Below are positions 1 through 8,449 of a DNA stretch of 64,000 bases, in pieces; position 1 is the stretch's first letter, and each line of letters starts with the position of its first letter. The position numbers and the translations under genes are program-made. This DNA comes from Bradyrhizobium lablabi (lineage in GTDB: Bacteria > Pseudomonadota > Alphaproteobacteria > Rhizobiales > Xanthobacteraceae): positions 4,216,001 through 4,280,000 of the forward strand of contig NZ_LT670844.1 of the NCBI RefSeq assembly GCF_900141755.1. Reading direction: 5' to 3'. The notes below the pieces were generated by a model. That model worked only from the letters and a program-made list of their open reading frames with translations, did no database searches and was not told where the DNA came from.

Positions 1-643
1 TGGCCACGAACAATCCGTGGGTGTGATAGATCGGCAGCGCGTGGATCAGCACGTCGTTTTTCGTAAAACCCCAATAGTCGACGAGCGTCAGCGAATTCGA
101 CGCCAGATTATCGTGGGTCAGCATCGCACCCTTGGAGCGCCCGGTGGTGCCGGACGTGTAGAGGATCGCGGCGAGGTCGTCGTTGCCGCGCGCGACGGTC
201 GCGAATGCCGGGCTCGACTTGGCTGCGGCTTCCGTCAGCGTACCCTTGCCGTCGGCGCCGAGTGTCTCGACCTTGGCACCGACTTTTGCGGCGATCGCAC
301 CGATGCCACTGGCCTTGGACGGATCGCACACCACCACCGACGGTTCTGCGTCAGTGATAAAATATTCAAGTTCGTGGAGCGTATAGGCGGTGTTGAGCGG
401 CAGATACACCGCACCGGCGCGGACCGCGGCGAGATAGAGCACGAGCCCCGGTACAGACTTCTCGGTTTGCGCCGCAACGCGGTCGCCGGGCTTGACGCCG
501 CGGTCGACCAGCACATTCGCCATCTGACCGGTGCGGGCGAGGAGATCGCCATAGCTGATGCGTTGCCCGTCCAGCGTCTCGATCGCGAGCCGGGCTGGAT
601 CGTCGAGATCGTCGAACAGGCGGGAGAACAGATTGGCGTTCAT
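1..643 (-). CDS. matB: Malonyl-CoA synthetase-like acyl-CoA ligase, N-terminal part only
   Basis: This is the N-terminal ~214 residues of an ANL-superfamily AMP-forming acyl-CoA ligase; the gene runs off the left window edge. The translation begins MNANLFSRLFDDLDD and contains the P-loop-like adenylation motif ILYTSGTTGRSKGAML near residues 160-175. The overall sequence is the kind annotated as malonyl-CoA synthetase (MatB) in Bradyrhizobium, which makes malonyl-CoA from malonate, CoA and ATP in the cytoplasm. An in-frame ATG 24 bases upstream (667) is an alternative start; I prefer 643 because an AGAAG sequence lies just before it. The gene is divergent from the neighbouring short-chain dehydrogenase. 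Exact substrate is inferred, because the C-terminal domain is missing. Confidence 0.72.
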   Translation of the reverse strand, partial: MNANLFSRLFDDLDDPARLAIETLDGQRISYGDLLARTGQMANVLVDRGVKPGDRVAAQTEKSVPGLVLYLAAVRAGAVYLPLNTAYTLHELEYFITDAEPSVVVCDPSKASGIGAIAAKVGAKVETLGADGKGTLTEAAAKSSPAFATVARGNDDLAAILYTSGTTGRSKGAMLTHDNLASNSLTLVDYWGFTKNDVLIHALPIYHTHGLFVA

Positions 644-687
644 GATGGTCTTCTGGGGCGCGTTCATGCATCATTCCGGGGCGGCCG

Positions 688-708
688 AGTCCAATAGAAG
701 TCCAATAG
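688..708. promoter_or_regulatory. Tandem direct repeat between divergent genes
   Basis: AGTCCAATAG occurs twice, with starts 11 bases apart (about one helical turn), in the 122-base gap between the divergent matB-like and dehydrogenase genes. Helically phased direct repeats in such a gap are compatible with an operator, but no regulator gene is adjacent and the function is unproven. Confidence 0.3.
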
Positions 709-765
709 GCCGCATAGCTTTTAGATAGCAAGAACGCCCTTCAGAAAGCAACGGAGACAGTTTGC

Positions 766-1527
766 ATGTCAAATAATGGGAAACGCGTGGCCTGGGTGAC
801 CGGCGGCGGCAGCGGGATCGGCGAGGCCGGGGCGGAAGCGCTCGCCGCCGACGGCTGGACAGTGGTTGTTTCGGGGCGCCGAAAGGACGCGCTGGACGCG
901 GTGGTGGCGAAAATCACCAAAAACGGTGGCAAGGCCGAGGCGATGGCGCTGGATGTCAGCGTGGCCGCCGACGTCAGCAAGGCCGTGGAGGACATTCTCA
1001 AGCGTCACGGTCGCATCGATGTCTTGGTTAACAGCGCCGGCGTCAATGTGCCGAAGCGCAGCTGGGCCGACATGGAACTGGAGGGCTGGAACCAGCTCGT
1101 CGATATCAATCTCAATGGCGTCTTGTATTGCATGCGCGCGGTGCTGCCGGCGATGCGCCGGCAAAAGGACGGCTGCATCATCAACGTCGCGTCCTGGGCC
1201 GGCCGCCACGTCTCTAAGATGCCGGGCCCGGCCTATACCACGACCAAACATGCGGTGCTGGCGCTGACCCATTCCTTCAACATGGACGAATGCGTCAATG
1301 GCTTGCGCGCGTGTTGTTTGTCACCGGGCGAGGTGGCGACGCCGATCCTAAAACTGCGGCCGGTGGTGCCGAGCGAAGAGGAGCAGGCGCGGATGCTGCA
1401 ACCCGAAGATTGCGGCCGTACCATCGCCTTCGTCGCCAGCATGCCGTCGCGGGTCTGCATCAACGAGATACTGATCAGCCCGACCTGGAACAGGGGATTT
1501 ATCCAGACGCCGCATAGCCGGGATTAA
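766..1527 (+). CDS. SDR-family NAD(P)-dependent oxidoreductase
   Basis: This is a classical short-chain dehydrogenase of 253 residues, normal for the family. It has the Rossmann glycine motif TGGGSGIG (12-19), the structural NSAG motif (89-92) and the catalytic Ser143, Tyr157 and Lys161 (YTTTK). It therefore should oxidise or reduce an alcohol/ketone in the cytoplasm with NAD(P). The substrate cannot be told from sequence. The start is an ATG preceded by GGAGA about ten bases upstream. The gene stands alone, with the divergent malonyl-CoA synthetase-like gene on its left and a repeat element after its stop. Confidence 0.85.
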   Translation: MSNNGKRVAWVTGGGSGIGEAGAEALAADGWTVVVSGRRKDALDAVVAKITKNGGKAEAMALDVSVAADVSKAVEDILKRHGRIDVLVNSAGVNVPKRSWADMELEGWNQLVDINLNGVLYCMRAVLPAMRRQKDGCIINVASWAGRHVSKMPGPAYTTTKHAVLALTHSFNMDECVNGLRACCLSPGEVATPILKLRPVVPSEEEQARMLQPEDCGRTIAFVASMPSRVCINEILISPTWNRGFIQTPHSRD

Positions 1528-1530
1528 CTC

Positions 1531-1649
1531 GTCATTGCGAGCCAACGGGTCGGCGCGAAGCGCCGCCCGATGACAGGCTCCGCCAAGCAATCCATAGTCC
1601 CGCGCGAGAGGTATGGATTGCTTCGTCGCAAGCGCTCCTCGCAATGACG
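1531..1649. repeat. Interspersed palindromic repeat, family A (GTCATTGCGAG type)
   Basis: The ends are inverted copies of GTCATTGCGAG, and inner arms read AAGCAATCCAT and ATGGATTGCTT, so the element can fold into a long hairpin. Copies of the same family lie at 26959 and 57850. The remainder of this 317-base gene-free gap (1650-1844) shows nothing I recognise apart from the ribosome-binding region of the next gene. Confidence 0.8.
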
Positions 1650-1844
1650 GGGAGGAGCCCCCACGGCCCTCCCCAAAAATAGTTTCAAACATCACGATAA
1701 ATTATCCGCCGAAACCACCCGGAAAACCTCCCGTAGCTCAGGCCAATGGCGACGCAGACTGATCATCACGACAGCCCGCGTCGTTGTTGCCCCTCATCGC
1801 CGGTGGATGTCCGCCGGTAACCTCAATTCATCGGGAGACGATCC

Positions 1845-2399
1845 ATGTCCAAGCGTATTGCATTCTTGACTGCCGCCGCGCTCAGTGCGCTCGCCCTCAC
1901 CGCCACCATCGTTGCGCCCGTCAGCGCGCAGGAAAAGACCGTGATGGTCGGCGGCGCCGCGATGTTCCCCTCCAAGAACATCATCCAGAACGCGGTTAAT
2001 TCCAAGGACCACACCACCCTGGTTGCGGCGGTGAAGGCCGCCGGCCTGGTCGAGACCCTGGAAGGCAAGGGCCCGTTCACGGTGTTCGCGCCGACCAATG
2101 CCGCCTTCGGCAAGCTGCCGGCCGGCACGGTCGACACTCTGGTGAAGCCCGAGAACAAGGCGACGCTCACCAAAATCCTGACCTATCACGTGGTCCCGGG
2201 CAGGCTCGAGGCCTCCGATCTGACCGATGGCAAGAAGCTCAAGACCGCTGAGGGCGAAGAGCTGACCGTGAAGAAGGCCGACGGCAAGGTGATGATCGTC
2301 GACGCCAAGGGCGGCTCCTCGACGGTGACGATCTCGAACGTCCATCAGTCCAACGGCGTGATCCATGTGGTCGACACCGTGCTGATGCCGGCGTCGTAA
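1845..2399 (+). CDS. Secreted fasciclin-domain protein
   Basis: This 184-residue protein has an N-terminal signal peptide (about 1-28, ending APVSAQ) and one FAS1/fasciclin domain occupying the rest. Typical FAS1 signatures are visible: FTVFAPTNAAFGKLP, the ILTYHVVPG segment and the C-terminal NGVIHVVDTVLMP. Bacterial single-FAS1 proteins are periplasmic or surface proteins linked to adhesion or cell-envelope interactions; the ligand here is unknown. A terminator-like hairpin follows, so it is probably monocistronic. Confidence 0.88.
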   Translation: MSKRIAFLTAAALSALALTATIVAPVSAQEKTVMVGGAAMFPSKNIIQNAVNSKDHTTLVAAVKAAGLVETLEGKGPFTVFAPTNAAFGKLPAGTVDTLVKPENKATLTKILTYHVVPGRLEASDLTDGKKLKTAEGEELTVKKADGKVMIVDAKGGSSTVTISNVHQSNGVIHVVDTVLMPAS

Positions 2400-2444
2400 C
2401 ACCCGCGCGCGTCCCGATCTGGTCCCCACCAGGACACGCGAACG

Positions 2445-2468
2445 GCGAGCCGGGGCAGCCCGGCTCGC
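2445..2468 (+). terminator. Terminator-like hairpin after the fasciclin gene
   Basis: A perfect 10-bp stem (GCGAGCCGGG with CCCGGCTCGC) closes a 4-base loop 45 bases after the fasciclin stop codon and is followed by TATTTC, a weak T tract. It is a plausible intrinsic terminator. Confidence 0.5.
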
Positions 2469-2536
2469 TATTTCGTGACCGCGATACCCCGGGTGTATCA
2501 ACCGGGATTAAAGTAACGAAGCCGGGGTTCCCGGCG

Positions 2537-2542
2537 TATAAT
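2537..2542 (+). promoter_or_regulatory. Candidate -10 box for the cytochrome b gene
   Basis: A perfect TATAAT lies 44 bases upstream of the cytochrome b start in GC-rich surroundings. The best -35 at 17-18 bases spacing is poor (GTAACG), so this is only a weak promoter prediction. Confidence 0.25.
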
Positions 2543-2586
2543 CGGCGTATAGACTTTTTGAGCCAAGGAAGGCCTGAGGATCAGCC

Positions 2587-3216
2587 ATGTCCAGCCTCGC
2601 AGCCAGCGACGAACATACCGTCCCCGTCTCGGCGAAGATCATTCAGCCGGCCTGGGTGCGGACCGTGCACTGGATCAACGCCTTCGCGATGATCCTGATG
2701 ATCATGTCGGGATGGCAGATCTACAACGCCTCGCCGCTGTTCAATTTCACTTTCTCGCACACCTTTACGCTGGGCGGCTGGCTCGGCGGCGCGCTGCTCT
2801 GGCATTTTGCGGCGATGTGGCTTCTGATGGTCAACGGCCTCGTCTATCTCGCGCTGGGCATTGCCACCGGCCGCTTCCGCAAAAAGCTGCTGCCGATCAC
2901 CCCGAGCGGCGTGATCTCGGATGCCAAGGCGGCGCTGACCTTCAAGCTCGCGCATGATGATCTGAGCAAGTATAATTACGTTCAGAAGCTGCTTTATGCC
3001 GGCATCATCGTGGTCGGAATCCTGATCGTGCTGTCGGGACTTTCGATCTGGAAGCCGGTGCAGCTGCAATGGCTGACGGCCTTGTTCGGCGGCTACGATG
3101 TCGCGCGCTATGTGCATTTTTTCTGCATGTCGGCGATCGTCGCCTTCCTGGTCGTGCATGTCGTGTTGGCGGTGCTGGTGCCGAAAAGCCTGCGCGCCAT
3201 GATCATCGGCCGTTAG
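2587..3216 (+). CDS. Cytochrome b561-like membrane subunit
   Basis: This 209-residue integral membrane protein has about four hydrophobic helices. Histidines at 28 (RTVHWINAF), 73 (LLWHFAAMW), 177 (RYVHFFC) and 191 (FLVVHVVLA) are placed as in di-heme cytochrome b561 / NiFe-hydrogenase-type b subunits. It should pass electrons across or out of the membrane. The next gene on the same strand encodes a molybdopterin enzyme of the YedY/sulfite-oxidase fold, so the pair resembles an MsrPQ-like membrane-anchored redox system in which this is the heme partner. The physiological substrate is not identifiable. Confidence 0.8.
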   Translation: MSSLAASDEHTVPVSAKIIQPAWVRTVHWINAFAMILMIMSGWQIYNASPLFNFTFSHTFTLGGWLGGALLWHFAAMWLLMVNGLVYLALGIATGRFRKKLLPITPSGVISDAKAALTFKLAHDDLSKYNYVQKLLYAGIIVVGILIVLSGLSIWKPVQLQWLTALFGGYDVARYVHFFCMSAIVAFLVVHVVLAVLVPKSLRAMIIGR

Positions 3217-3264
3217 AGCATGATCCGGAAAAGTGGGAACCGGTTTTCCGATAAGATCATGCTC
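3216..3264. repeat. Short palindromic repeat, family F (GAGCATGATC type)
   Basis: The ends are GAGCATGATC and GATCATGCTC, with inner GGAAAAGTG and CGGTTTTCC arms, forming one hairpin. It begins at the last base of the cytochrome b stop codon and sits inside the presumed two-gene operon. A second copy is at 19286 and a degenerate one at 47951. Confidence 0.75.
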
Positions 3265-3293
3265 AAAAAATAGAGAATTCGAGGAGCAACATC

Positions 3294-4079
3294 ATGGGCC
3301 GACTTCGCTCGCTTCTGATCCCCGGCGTCGACAAGAAACTGCTGGTGCGGGACGCCACCCAGTTGATGCCGGATCTCGCGCGGCGGCGCTTCATCGCCGG
3401 CGGCGCCAGTTTTGGCGCGCTGACGCTGTTGACCGGCTGCGACGTCTCCGACAGTTTTTCCGCCGAGGAAATGCTGAAGAAGGTTTCTAAATTCAACGAC
3501 GCCGTGCAGGCGGCGATCTTCAATCCCAATGCGCTGGCGCCGACCTTTCCGGAAAGCGCAATTACAAAACCGTTCCCGTTCAACGCCTATTACGAACTCG
3601 ACGACGCGCCCGAGGTCGACGGCAAGACGTGGAAGCTGGAGGTGCGCGGCCTCGTCGACAACAAGAAATCATGGACGCTGGAGGAGCTCTACAAGCTGCC
3701 GCAGGTCAAGCAGGTCACGCGCCATATCTGCGTTGAGGGCTGGAGCGCGATCGGAAGCTGGACCGGCACGCCGCTCCGCGATTTCCTCAAACTCATCGGC
3801 GCCGATACGCGCGCAAAGTATTGCTGGTTCCAGTGCGCCGACAAGGAGGGCTACAACTCACCGCTCGACATGGAAACCGCGCTGCATCCGCAAACCCAGA
3901 TGACGTTCAAATTCGCTGACGAAATCCTGCCGCGGGCCTATGGCTTTCCGATGAAGATCCGCGTGCCGACAAAACTCGGATTCAAGAATCCGAAATACGT
4001 GATCTCGATGGAGGTCACCAACGACTACAAAGGCGGCTACTGGGAAGACCAGGGCTATAATTCATTCAGCGGCAGCTGA
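3294..4079 (+). CDS. YedY-like molybdopterin-dependent oxidoreductase
   Basis: This 261-residue protein belongs to the sulfite-oxidase/YedY (MsrP) molybdopterin fold. The conserved block RHICVEGWSAIGSWTG carries the cysteine expected to coordinate molybdenum, and further blocks (GYNSPLDMETAL, YGFPMKIRVPTKLGFK) fit the fold. The N-terminus has a Tat-like RRRFIAGG motif followed by a hydrophobic stretch ending LLTGC, a lipobox, so it may be a Tat-exported lipoprotein. An AGGAG sequence precedes the ATG. It is paired with the upstream cytochrome b. A reductase role, for example on methionine sulfoxide or another S/N-oxide, is inference from the family. Confidence 0.82.
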   Translation: MGRLRSLLIPGVDKKLLVRDATQLMPDLARRRFIAGGASFGALTLLTGCDVSDSFSAEEMLKKVSKFNDAVQAAIFNPNALAPTFPESAITKPFPFNAYYELDDAPEVDGKTWKLEVRGLVDNKKSWTLEELYKLPQVKQVTRHICVEGWSAIGSWTGTPLRDFLKLIGADTRAKYCWFQCADKEGYNSPLDMETALHPQTQMTFKFADEILPRAYGFPMKIRVPTKLGFKNPKYVISMEVTNDYKGGYWEDQGYNSFSGS

Positions 4080-4092
4080 GCTGCGCAGCGTC

Positions 4093-5964
4093 TCAGGCCC
4101 GCGGGATGGTCAACGGCCGCGCTTCCCGCGTCTGCGCGGCGAGCCGGATCGCCGCATTGGCGGCACCAAAACCCTGATAGTCGCGGCGCTGCACGATCTC
4201 GAAGAAGAACCGCTCGTCGAAAATGTGGGTGTAGATCTGGAAGAATTCGCCGTCGCCTTCGCGATCGTACAGGATCTGGTTGGCGCGAAGCGCTGCCATG
4301 GTCGCCGCATCGAGATCGTATTTGGCTTCGATATCGTCGTAGTAATTGTCCGGAATTTTCAGGAAATCCGCGCCGCGCGCCCGCATATCCGTAACCGTTG
4401 CGAAAATATCGGCGCAGGAAAACGCAATATGCTGAACACCCGAGCCGAAGAATTCGTGGATGAAGCGCGACGACAGCGTCCGCGTCGCCGACGAACCGTT
4501 GAGGATCACGCGCAGGCTCTGGTTGTCGTTGGTCAGTGCCTGGCTCTGCACCAGGCCCGCCGGATCGGCGATCTCCATCTGCGGCAGGCGCATGAGATCG
4601 AGAATTCCCGTGTAGAACAATAGCCAGGACAGCATCTCGTCGTAAGGCATCGACTGCGAGATGTGGTCGACCGCATCGAGGCGATCCTTGGCCGGATCGC
4701 TGCGCAGCGCCTCGAAATCGGTGTCCCAGTTCTTGCCGGCTTGTTCGAGAAAATACAGCAGGCTGCCGCCAACGCCGCGGATCGCGGGAATCTCCAATTC
4801 CCCCGGCCCGACCGGAGAATAGAAGGTGCGTGCCTTCAGCGCTTCCGCACGCGTCATGGTTTTACCGGCGTCGTCGACATCGATGGCGATGGCGCAGACG
4901 CCCGGGCCGTGCGTGACGTAATGCGCGTGGGCAAAGCCGTCAGGCTCGCAATTGATGACGAGTTCGATTTTGCCCTGCGACCAGCGCTCGACATCCTTGC
5001 TGCGATGGGAACCGGTCCTGCGAAAGCCGAGCTGTTGGAACAAAGCGGCGAGATCGCCGGCCTTGGCGTCGCTGATGGCGAATTCGATGAATCCGACGCC
5101 GCGGCTGTGCGCCTTCGGTTGCAGCTTCGCCGCGGGCGTGCTGACAAAACCCTCTGCAAGCTGGTCCTCGAGCAGAATCAGCGAGCGCAATCCGTCGGTT
5201 GCGGTGCGAACCGCGGAGCCGGCGCGAAACTGATCGTTGAAGATTTCCAGTGACATCGGGCCGGTGTAGCCGGTCGTCCGCACCGCCTTGACAAAATCGG
5301 CCACCGGCAGATCGCCTTGTCCGGGGAAACAACGGAAATGCCGGCTCCAGGACAATACGTCGAGGCCGAGCTTTGGCGCGTCCGCCAGTTGCACCAGAAA
5401 AATCTTGTCCGCCGGGATGGACTGGATCGGACCCGTCGGAAATGCCGGCGCCAGCGCGTGAAAGCTGTCCAGAATGATCCCGATCGATTTGTGATCGGCA
5501 CGCCGCACGATTTCCCAGGCGTCGCGATAGTCGTTGACGTGGTGTCCCCAGGCCAACGCCTCGAAGCCGACGCGCAAGCCGCGCACAGCGGCGCGTTCGC
5601 CGAGCTCGCGAAAATCCGCCGCGGCGCGATCGATGCCGCCGAGCGAGCTAGGGGAGATATTGCTGCAGATCAGCAGCAGATCGGTGCCCAGTTCCTGCAT
5701 CAAATCGAACTTGCGTTCGGCGCGGGCAAAATTGCGGGCGCGTTGCGGTTCGGGCATGCCTTCGAAATCGCGGAACGGCTGGAACGCGCAGATTTTCAGC
5801 CCGAGATCGCGGCAGAGTTTTCCGACATCGCGCGGGCTGCCGCTGAACGACAACAAATCGTTCTCGAAAATCTCGACCGCATCAAAACCGGCGCTGGCGG
5901 CGGCGCGCAGCTTCTCATCGAGCGAGCCGCTGAGCGAGACGGTGGCGATCGAACGCGCGCTCAT
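4093..5964 (-). CDS. quiC: 3-Dehydroshikimate dehydratase fused to an HPPD-like module
   Basis: This 623-residue fusion has an N-terminal sugar-phosphate-isomerase-type TIM barrel (about 1-270) and a C-terminal two-repeat vicinal-oxygen-chelate module like 4-hydroxyphenylpyruvate dioxygenase (about 288-610). In the barrel, Glu135, Asp166, Gln192 and Glu240 occupy the positions expected for the divalent metal. In the C-terminal module the VDHI, GVQHIAF and FFEIVQRR segments keep the His-His-Glu pattern. The architecture matches the bacterial QuiC1 type, which dehydrates 3-dehydroshikimate to protocatechuate. The start ATG overlaps the livF-like stop by four bases, so the genes are translationally coupled and this is the last gene of the minus-strand operon. 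The role of the HPPD-like half is unclear. Confidence 0.85.
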   Translation of the reverse strand: MSARSIATVSLSGSLDEKLRAAASAGFDAVEIFENDLLSFSGSPRDVGKLCRDLGLKICAFQPFRDFEGMPEPQRARNFARAERKFDLMQELGTDLLLICSNISPSSLGGIDRAAADFRELGERAAVRGLRVGFEALAWGHHVNDYRDAWEIVRRADHKSIGIILDSFHALAPAFPTGPIQSIPADKIFLVQLADAPKLGLDVLSWSRHFRCFPGQGDLPVADFVKAVRTTGYTGPMSLEIFNDQFRAGSAVRTATDGLRSLILLEDQLAEGFVSTPAAKLQPKAHSRGVGFIEFAISDAKAGDLAALFQQLGFRRTGSHRSKDVERWSQGKIELVINCEPDGFAHAHYVTHGPGVCAIAIDVDDAGKTMTRAEALKARTFYSPVGPGELEIPAIRGVGGSLLYFLEQAGKNWDTDFEALRSDPAKDRLDAVDHISQSMPYDEMLSWLLFYTGILDLMRLPQMEIADPAGLVQSQALTNDNQSLRVILNGSSATRTLSSRFIHEFFGSGVQHIAFSCADIFATVTDMRARGADFLKIPDNYYDDIEAKYDLDAATMAALRANQILYDREGDGEFFQIYTHIFDERFFFEIVQRRDYQGFGAANAAIRLAAQTREARPLTIPRA

Positions 5965-6701
5965 GCGGCACTCTCCGTCATGGCGCCGCCCAGGAACAAT
6001 TGTCCGATGCGGGGATCGCTGCGCACCCGCTCCGCCTTGTCGACGAGGCGGGTCTGGCCGAGTTCGAGCACGATGCCGAAGTCGGAGATTTCAAGCGCGG
6101 AGCGCGCGTTCTGCTCGATCATCAGGATCGACACGCCGCGGTCGCGCAATTCTTTCAGGATGTTGAAGGTCTGCGCCACCATCAATGGCGAGAGACCGAT
6201 CGACGGCTCGTCGATCAGCACCAGCTGCGGATTGAGCAGCAATCCGCGGACGATCTCGAGCTGCTTCTGCTCGCCGCCCGACAGCGTCGACGCCTGCTGC
6301 ATGGCCTTTTTGCGGAGCGCCGGAAACCTATCCAGCCCGGCTTCGATCCGCGCCGGCAGATCGGCGATGTCGCGGCCGGCCGCCGCCGCGCCGAGCTGGA
6401 TGTTGTGGCGAACGGAAAGCTCGGGGAAAATGTTGCGCCCCTGCGGCACGTAGCAGATGCCGGCGTTGAGCAATTCGCGCTGGCTCAAGCCGGTGACGTC
6501 GCGCCCCCTGAAGATAACCTTGCCCTCGCGCAGCTTTAAGAGGCCAAAAATCGCCTTGAACACGGTGGATTTGCCGGCGCCGTTCGGTCCGATCACCGTG
6601 GTGATCGAGCCCGCCGGCACCGAGAAACTGGTGCCGTTGAGGATCGTCATCTTGCCGTAGCCGCCGACGAGATTTTGGACATCCAGGATGGTGTCGCTCA
6701 T
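5961..6701 (-). CDS. Branched-chain-type ABC transporter ATPase (LivF-like)
   Basis: This 246-residue ABC ATPase has Walker A GPNGAGKST, signature LSGGEQKQLEI and Walker B LVLIDEPSIGLSP. LivF-type sequence features, including YVPQGRNIFPELSV after the Q-loop, assign it to the hydrophobic amino-acid/carboxylate uptake class. It should energise import with the neighbouring LivG-like ATPase at the cytoplasmic face of the two permeases. Its stop overlaps the dehydratase start, tying the importer to hydroaromatic acid catabolism, so the substrate is more likely a quinate/shikimate-type acid than an amino acid (inference). Confidence 0.92.
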   Translation of the reverse strand: MSDTILDVQNLVGGYGKMTILNGTSFSVPAGSITTVIGPNGAGKSTVFKAIFGLLKLREGKVIFRGRDVTGLSQRELLNAGICYVPQGRNIFPELSVRHNIQLGAAAAGRDIADLPARIEAGLDRFPALRKKAMQQASTLSGGEQKQLEIVRGLLLNPQLVLIDEPSIGLSPLMVAQTFNILKELRDRGVSILMIEQNARSALEISDFGIVLELGQTRLVDKAERVRSDPRIGQLFLGGAMTESAA

Positions 6702-6710
6702 GGCAGGTCC

Positions 6711-7454
6711 TCAATGGCCGAGATAGGCTTCGATCACGGCGGGATTGGCGCGCACTTCGTCAGGCCGGCCCATCGCCAGCACCTTGCCTTCCGCCATCAC
6801 CATGACGCGCGAGCACAGCGACATCACGAATTCCATGTTGTGCTCGATGACGACAAACGTCGCTCGCTTCTCGCGGTTGATCGCGGCGAGCCGCTCCTTC
6901 AGGTCGGCGAGCATGGTGAGGTTGACGCCGCCGGCGGGCTCGTCGAGGAGCACCAGGCGCGGTCCGCCCATGAACGCCATCGCGGCGTCGAGCAGTTTTT
7001 GCTGGCCGTAGGACAAGCCGCCCGCGGCTTCGCTCGCGAGATGATCGAGCTTGAAGAAGCCGATCATCTGGTCGGCGGCCCCGGTCAGTCCGGCATCGGA
7101 AGGACCGAACAGCCGCGACATCATGCTGCCCTGATGCTCTTGTCCGGCGAGGATCAGGTTTTCCCGCACCGACAATTTTGGAAACACCTGCAGCAATTGA
7201 AAGGTGCGGCTTACGCCCAACCTGTTCAATTCGGACGGCCGCAAACCGGTGACCACCCTGCCATCGACCTTCACTTGGCCCGCGCTCGGCGTCAGTTGGC
7301 CGAGGATGCAGTTGAAGAGGGTGGATTTGCCGCAGCCGTTCGGCCCGATCAGGCCGAGGATCTCGCCCTCCTGCACATCAAAGCTGACGCCATCGACCGC
7401 GGTGATGCCGCCGAAACGCTTGCGGATATCGTTGACTTCGAGAACCGCGGTCAT
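6711..7454 (-). CDS. Branched-chain-type ABC transporter ATPase (LivG-like)
   Basis: This 247-residue ATPase starts MTAVLEVNDIRKRFGG and has Walker A GPNGCGKST, signature LSYGQQKLLD and Walker B LVLLDEPAGGVN. The open frame continues far upstream on this strand, but that part lies over livM in another frame; I chose the ATG that overlaps the end of livM by four bases, which is normal for this operon type. It lies nine bases before livF and is the second ATPase of the same importer. Confidence 0.92.
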   Translation of the reverse strand: MTAVLEVNDIRKRFGGITAVDGVSFDVQEGEILGLIGPNGCGKSTLFNCILGQLTPSAGQVKVDGRVVTGLRPSELNRLGVSRTFQLLQVFPKLSVRENLILAGQEHQGSMMSRLFGPSDAGLTGAADQMIGFFKLDHLASEAAGGLSYGQQKLLDAAMAFMGGPRLVLLDEPAGGVNLTMLADLKERLAAINREKRATFVVIEHNMEFVMSLCSRVMVMAEGKVLAMGRPDEVRANPAVIEAYLGH

Positions 7455-8449
7455 GGCGCCGTTTCCAGTCTGGAGCGCGCGACGGCGCGCAGTGCCGATG
7501 CGACCTTGGTGCGGCGCTCCGTCAAATAGCGATCGAGGATGCCCAAAATGCCGGTCGGCGAGTAGATCAACAGCAGGATCACCGCGACGGCATAGAGCAT
7601 GAGGTAATAGCCCTCCGTGAACCGCAGCCATTCCGGCAGCAGCACCGCGATCATCGCGCCGAGGAACGGCCCGAAGAAGAAGCCGGCGCCGCCGACAATC
7701 ACCATCATCAACAGATCGAGCGAGAGCGACAGATTGAACGGCACCGGGTCGATATATTGTGTGAGCGGCGCGTACAGCGCGCCGGCGACGCCGCCGAGCG
7801 CCGAACCGATCGCGAACGCCATCAAGGTGTAGCGCCGCGTATCGATGCCGAGCGACAGCGCCCGGATCGGATTTTCGCGCAGCGCTACGAAGGCGCGGCC
7901 CCAGGGCGAGCGGATCAGCCACCAGACCCCAATCGAGACGATCGCGAGCGAGCCGAAGCAGACATAATAGAACGGCAGCGGGCGGTTGGTGGCGATGCCG
8001 AAGATGTGCGGCCTTGGAATGTTGCTGATGCCGTAAATGCCTTTGGTTAGCCAATCCTCGTTGCGGAACACGAGGAACGCCAGCGTTGAAAAAGCCAGCG
8101 TCACGAAGGCGAGATAATGATGCTGCACGCGCAGCGCCGGATAGCCGAGCAGCCAACCGATCGCAAAACACAGCACGATCGCAACGCCAAGTGCCGCGAC
8201 CAGCGGCAGGCCCTGCGTGGTCATGATGGCGGCGGCATAGGCGCCGATACCGACAAACGCGCCCTGCGCCAGCGAGACCTGCCCGGCATAGCCCAGCGTC
8301 AAATTCAGGCCCATCGCGGCAATCGTCATCACCGCCCACTGGCTGAGGATGAACAGGCCGTAGCGGTTGAAATTCATGGGTACGACGATCAGCGCGGCGA
8401 TTACGACGACGCCGAAGCCGATGGGCAGATATCTGGGAATGCCGGTCAT
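7451..8449 (-). CDS. Branched-chain-type ABC transporter permease (LivM-like)
   Basis: This 332-residue, highly hydrophobic protein has 8-10 predicted helices and the LivM-type conserved stretch GYAGQVSLAQGAFVGIGAY, with the EAA-like loop near RSPWGRAFVALRENPIRALSLGI. It forms the inner-membrane channel together with the LivH-like protein. Four-base overlaps with both livH and livG show a tightly coupled operon. Confidence 0.92.
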   Translation of the reverse strand: MTGIPRYLPIGFGVVVIAALIVVPMNFNRYGLFILSQWAVMTIAAMGLNLTLGYAGQVSLAQGAFVGIGAYAAAIMTTQGLPLVAALGVAIVLCFAIGWLLGYPALRVQHHYLAFVTLAFSTLAFLVFRNEDWLTKGIYGISNIPRPHIFGIATNRPLPFYYVCFGSLAIVSIGVWWLIRSPWGRAFVALRENPIRALSLGIDTRRYTLMAFAIGSALGGVAGALYAPLTQYIDPVPFNLSLSLDLLMMVIVGGAGFFFGPFLGAMIAVLLPEWLRFTEGYYLMLYAVAVILLLIYSPTGILGILDRYLTERRTKVASALRAVARSRLETAP

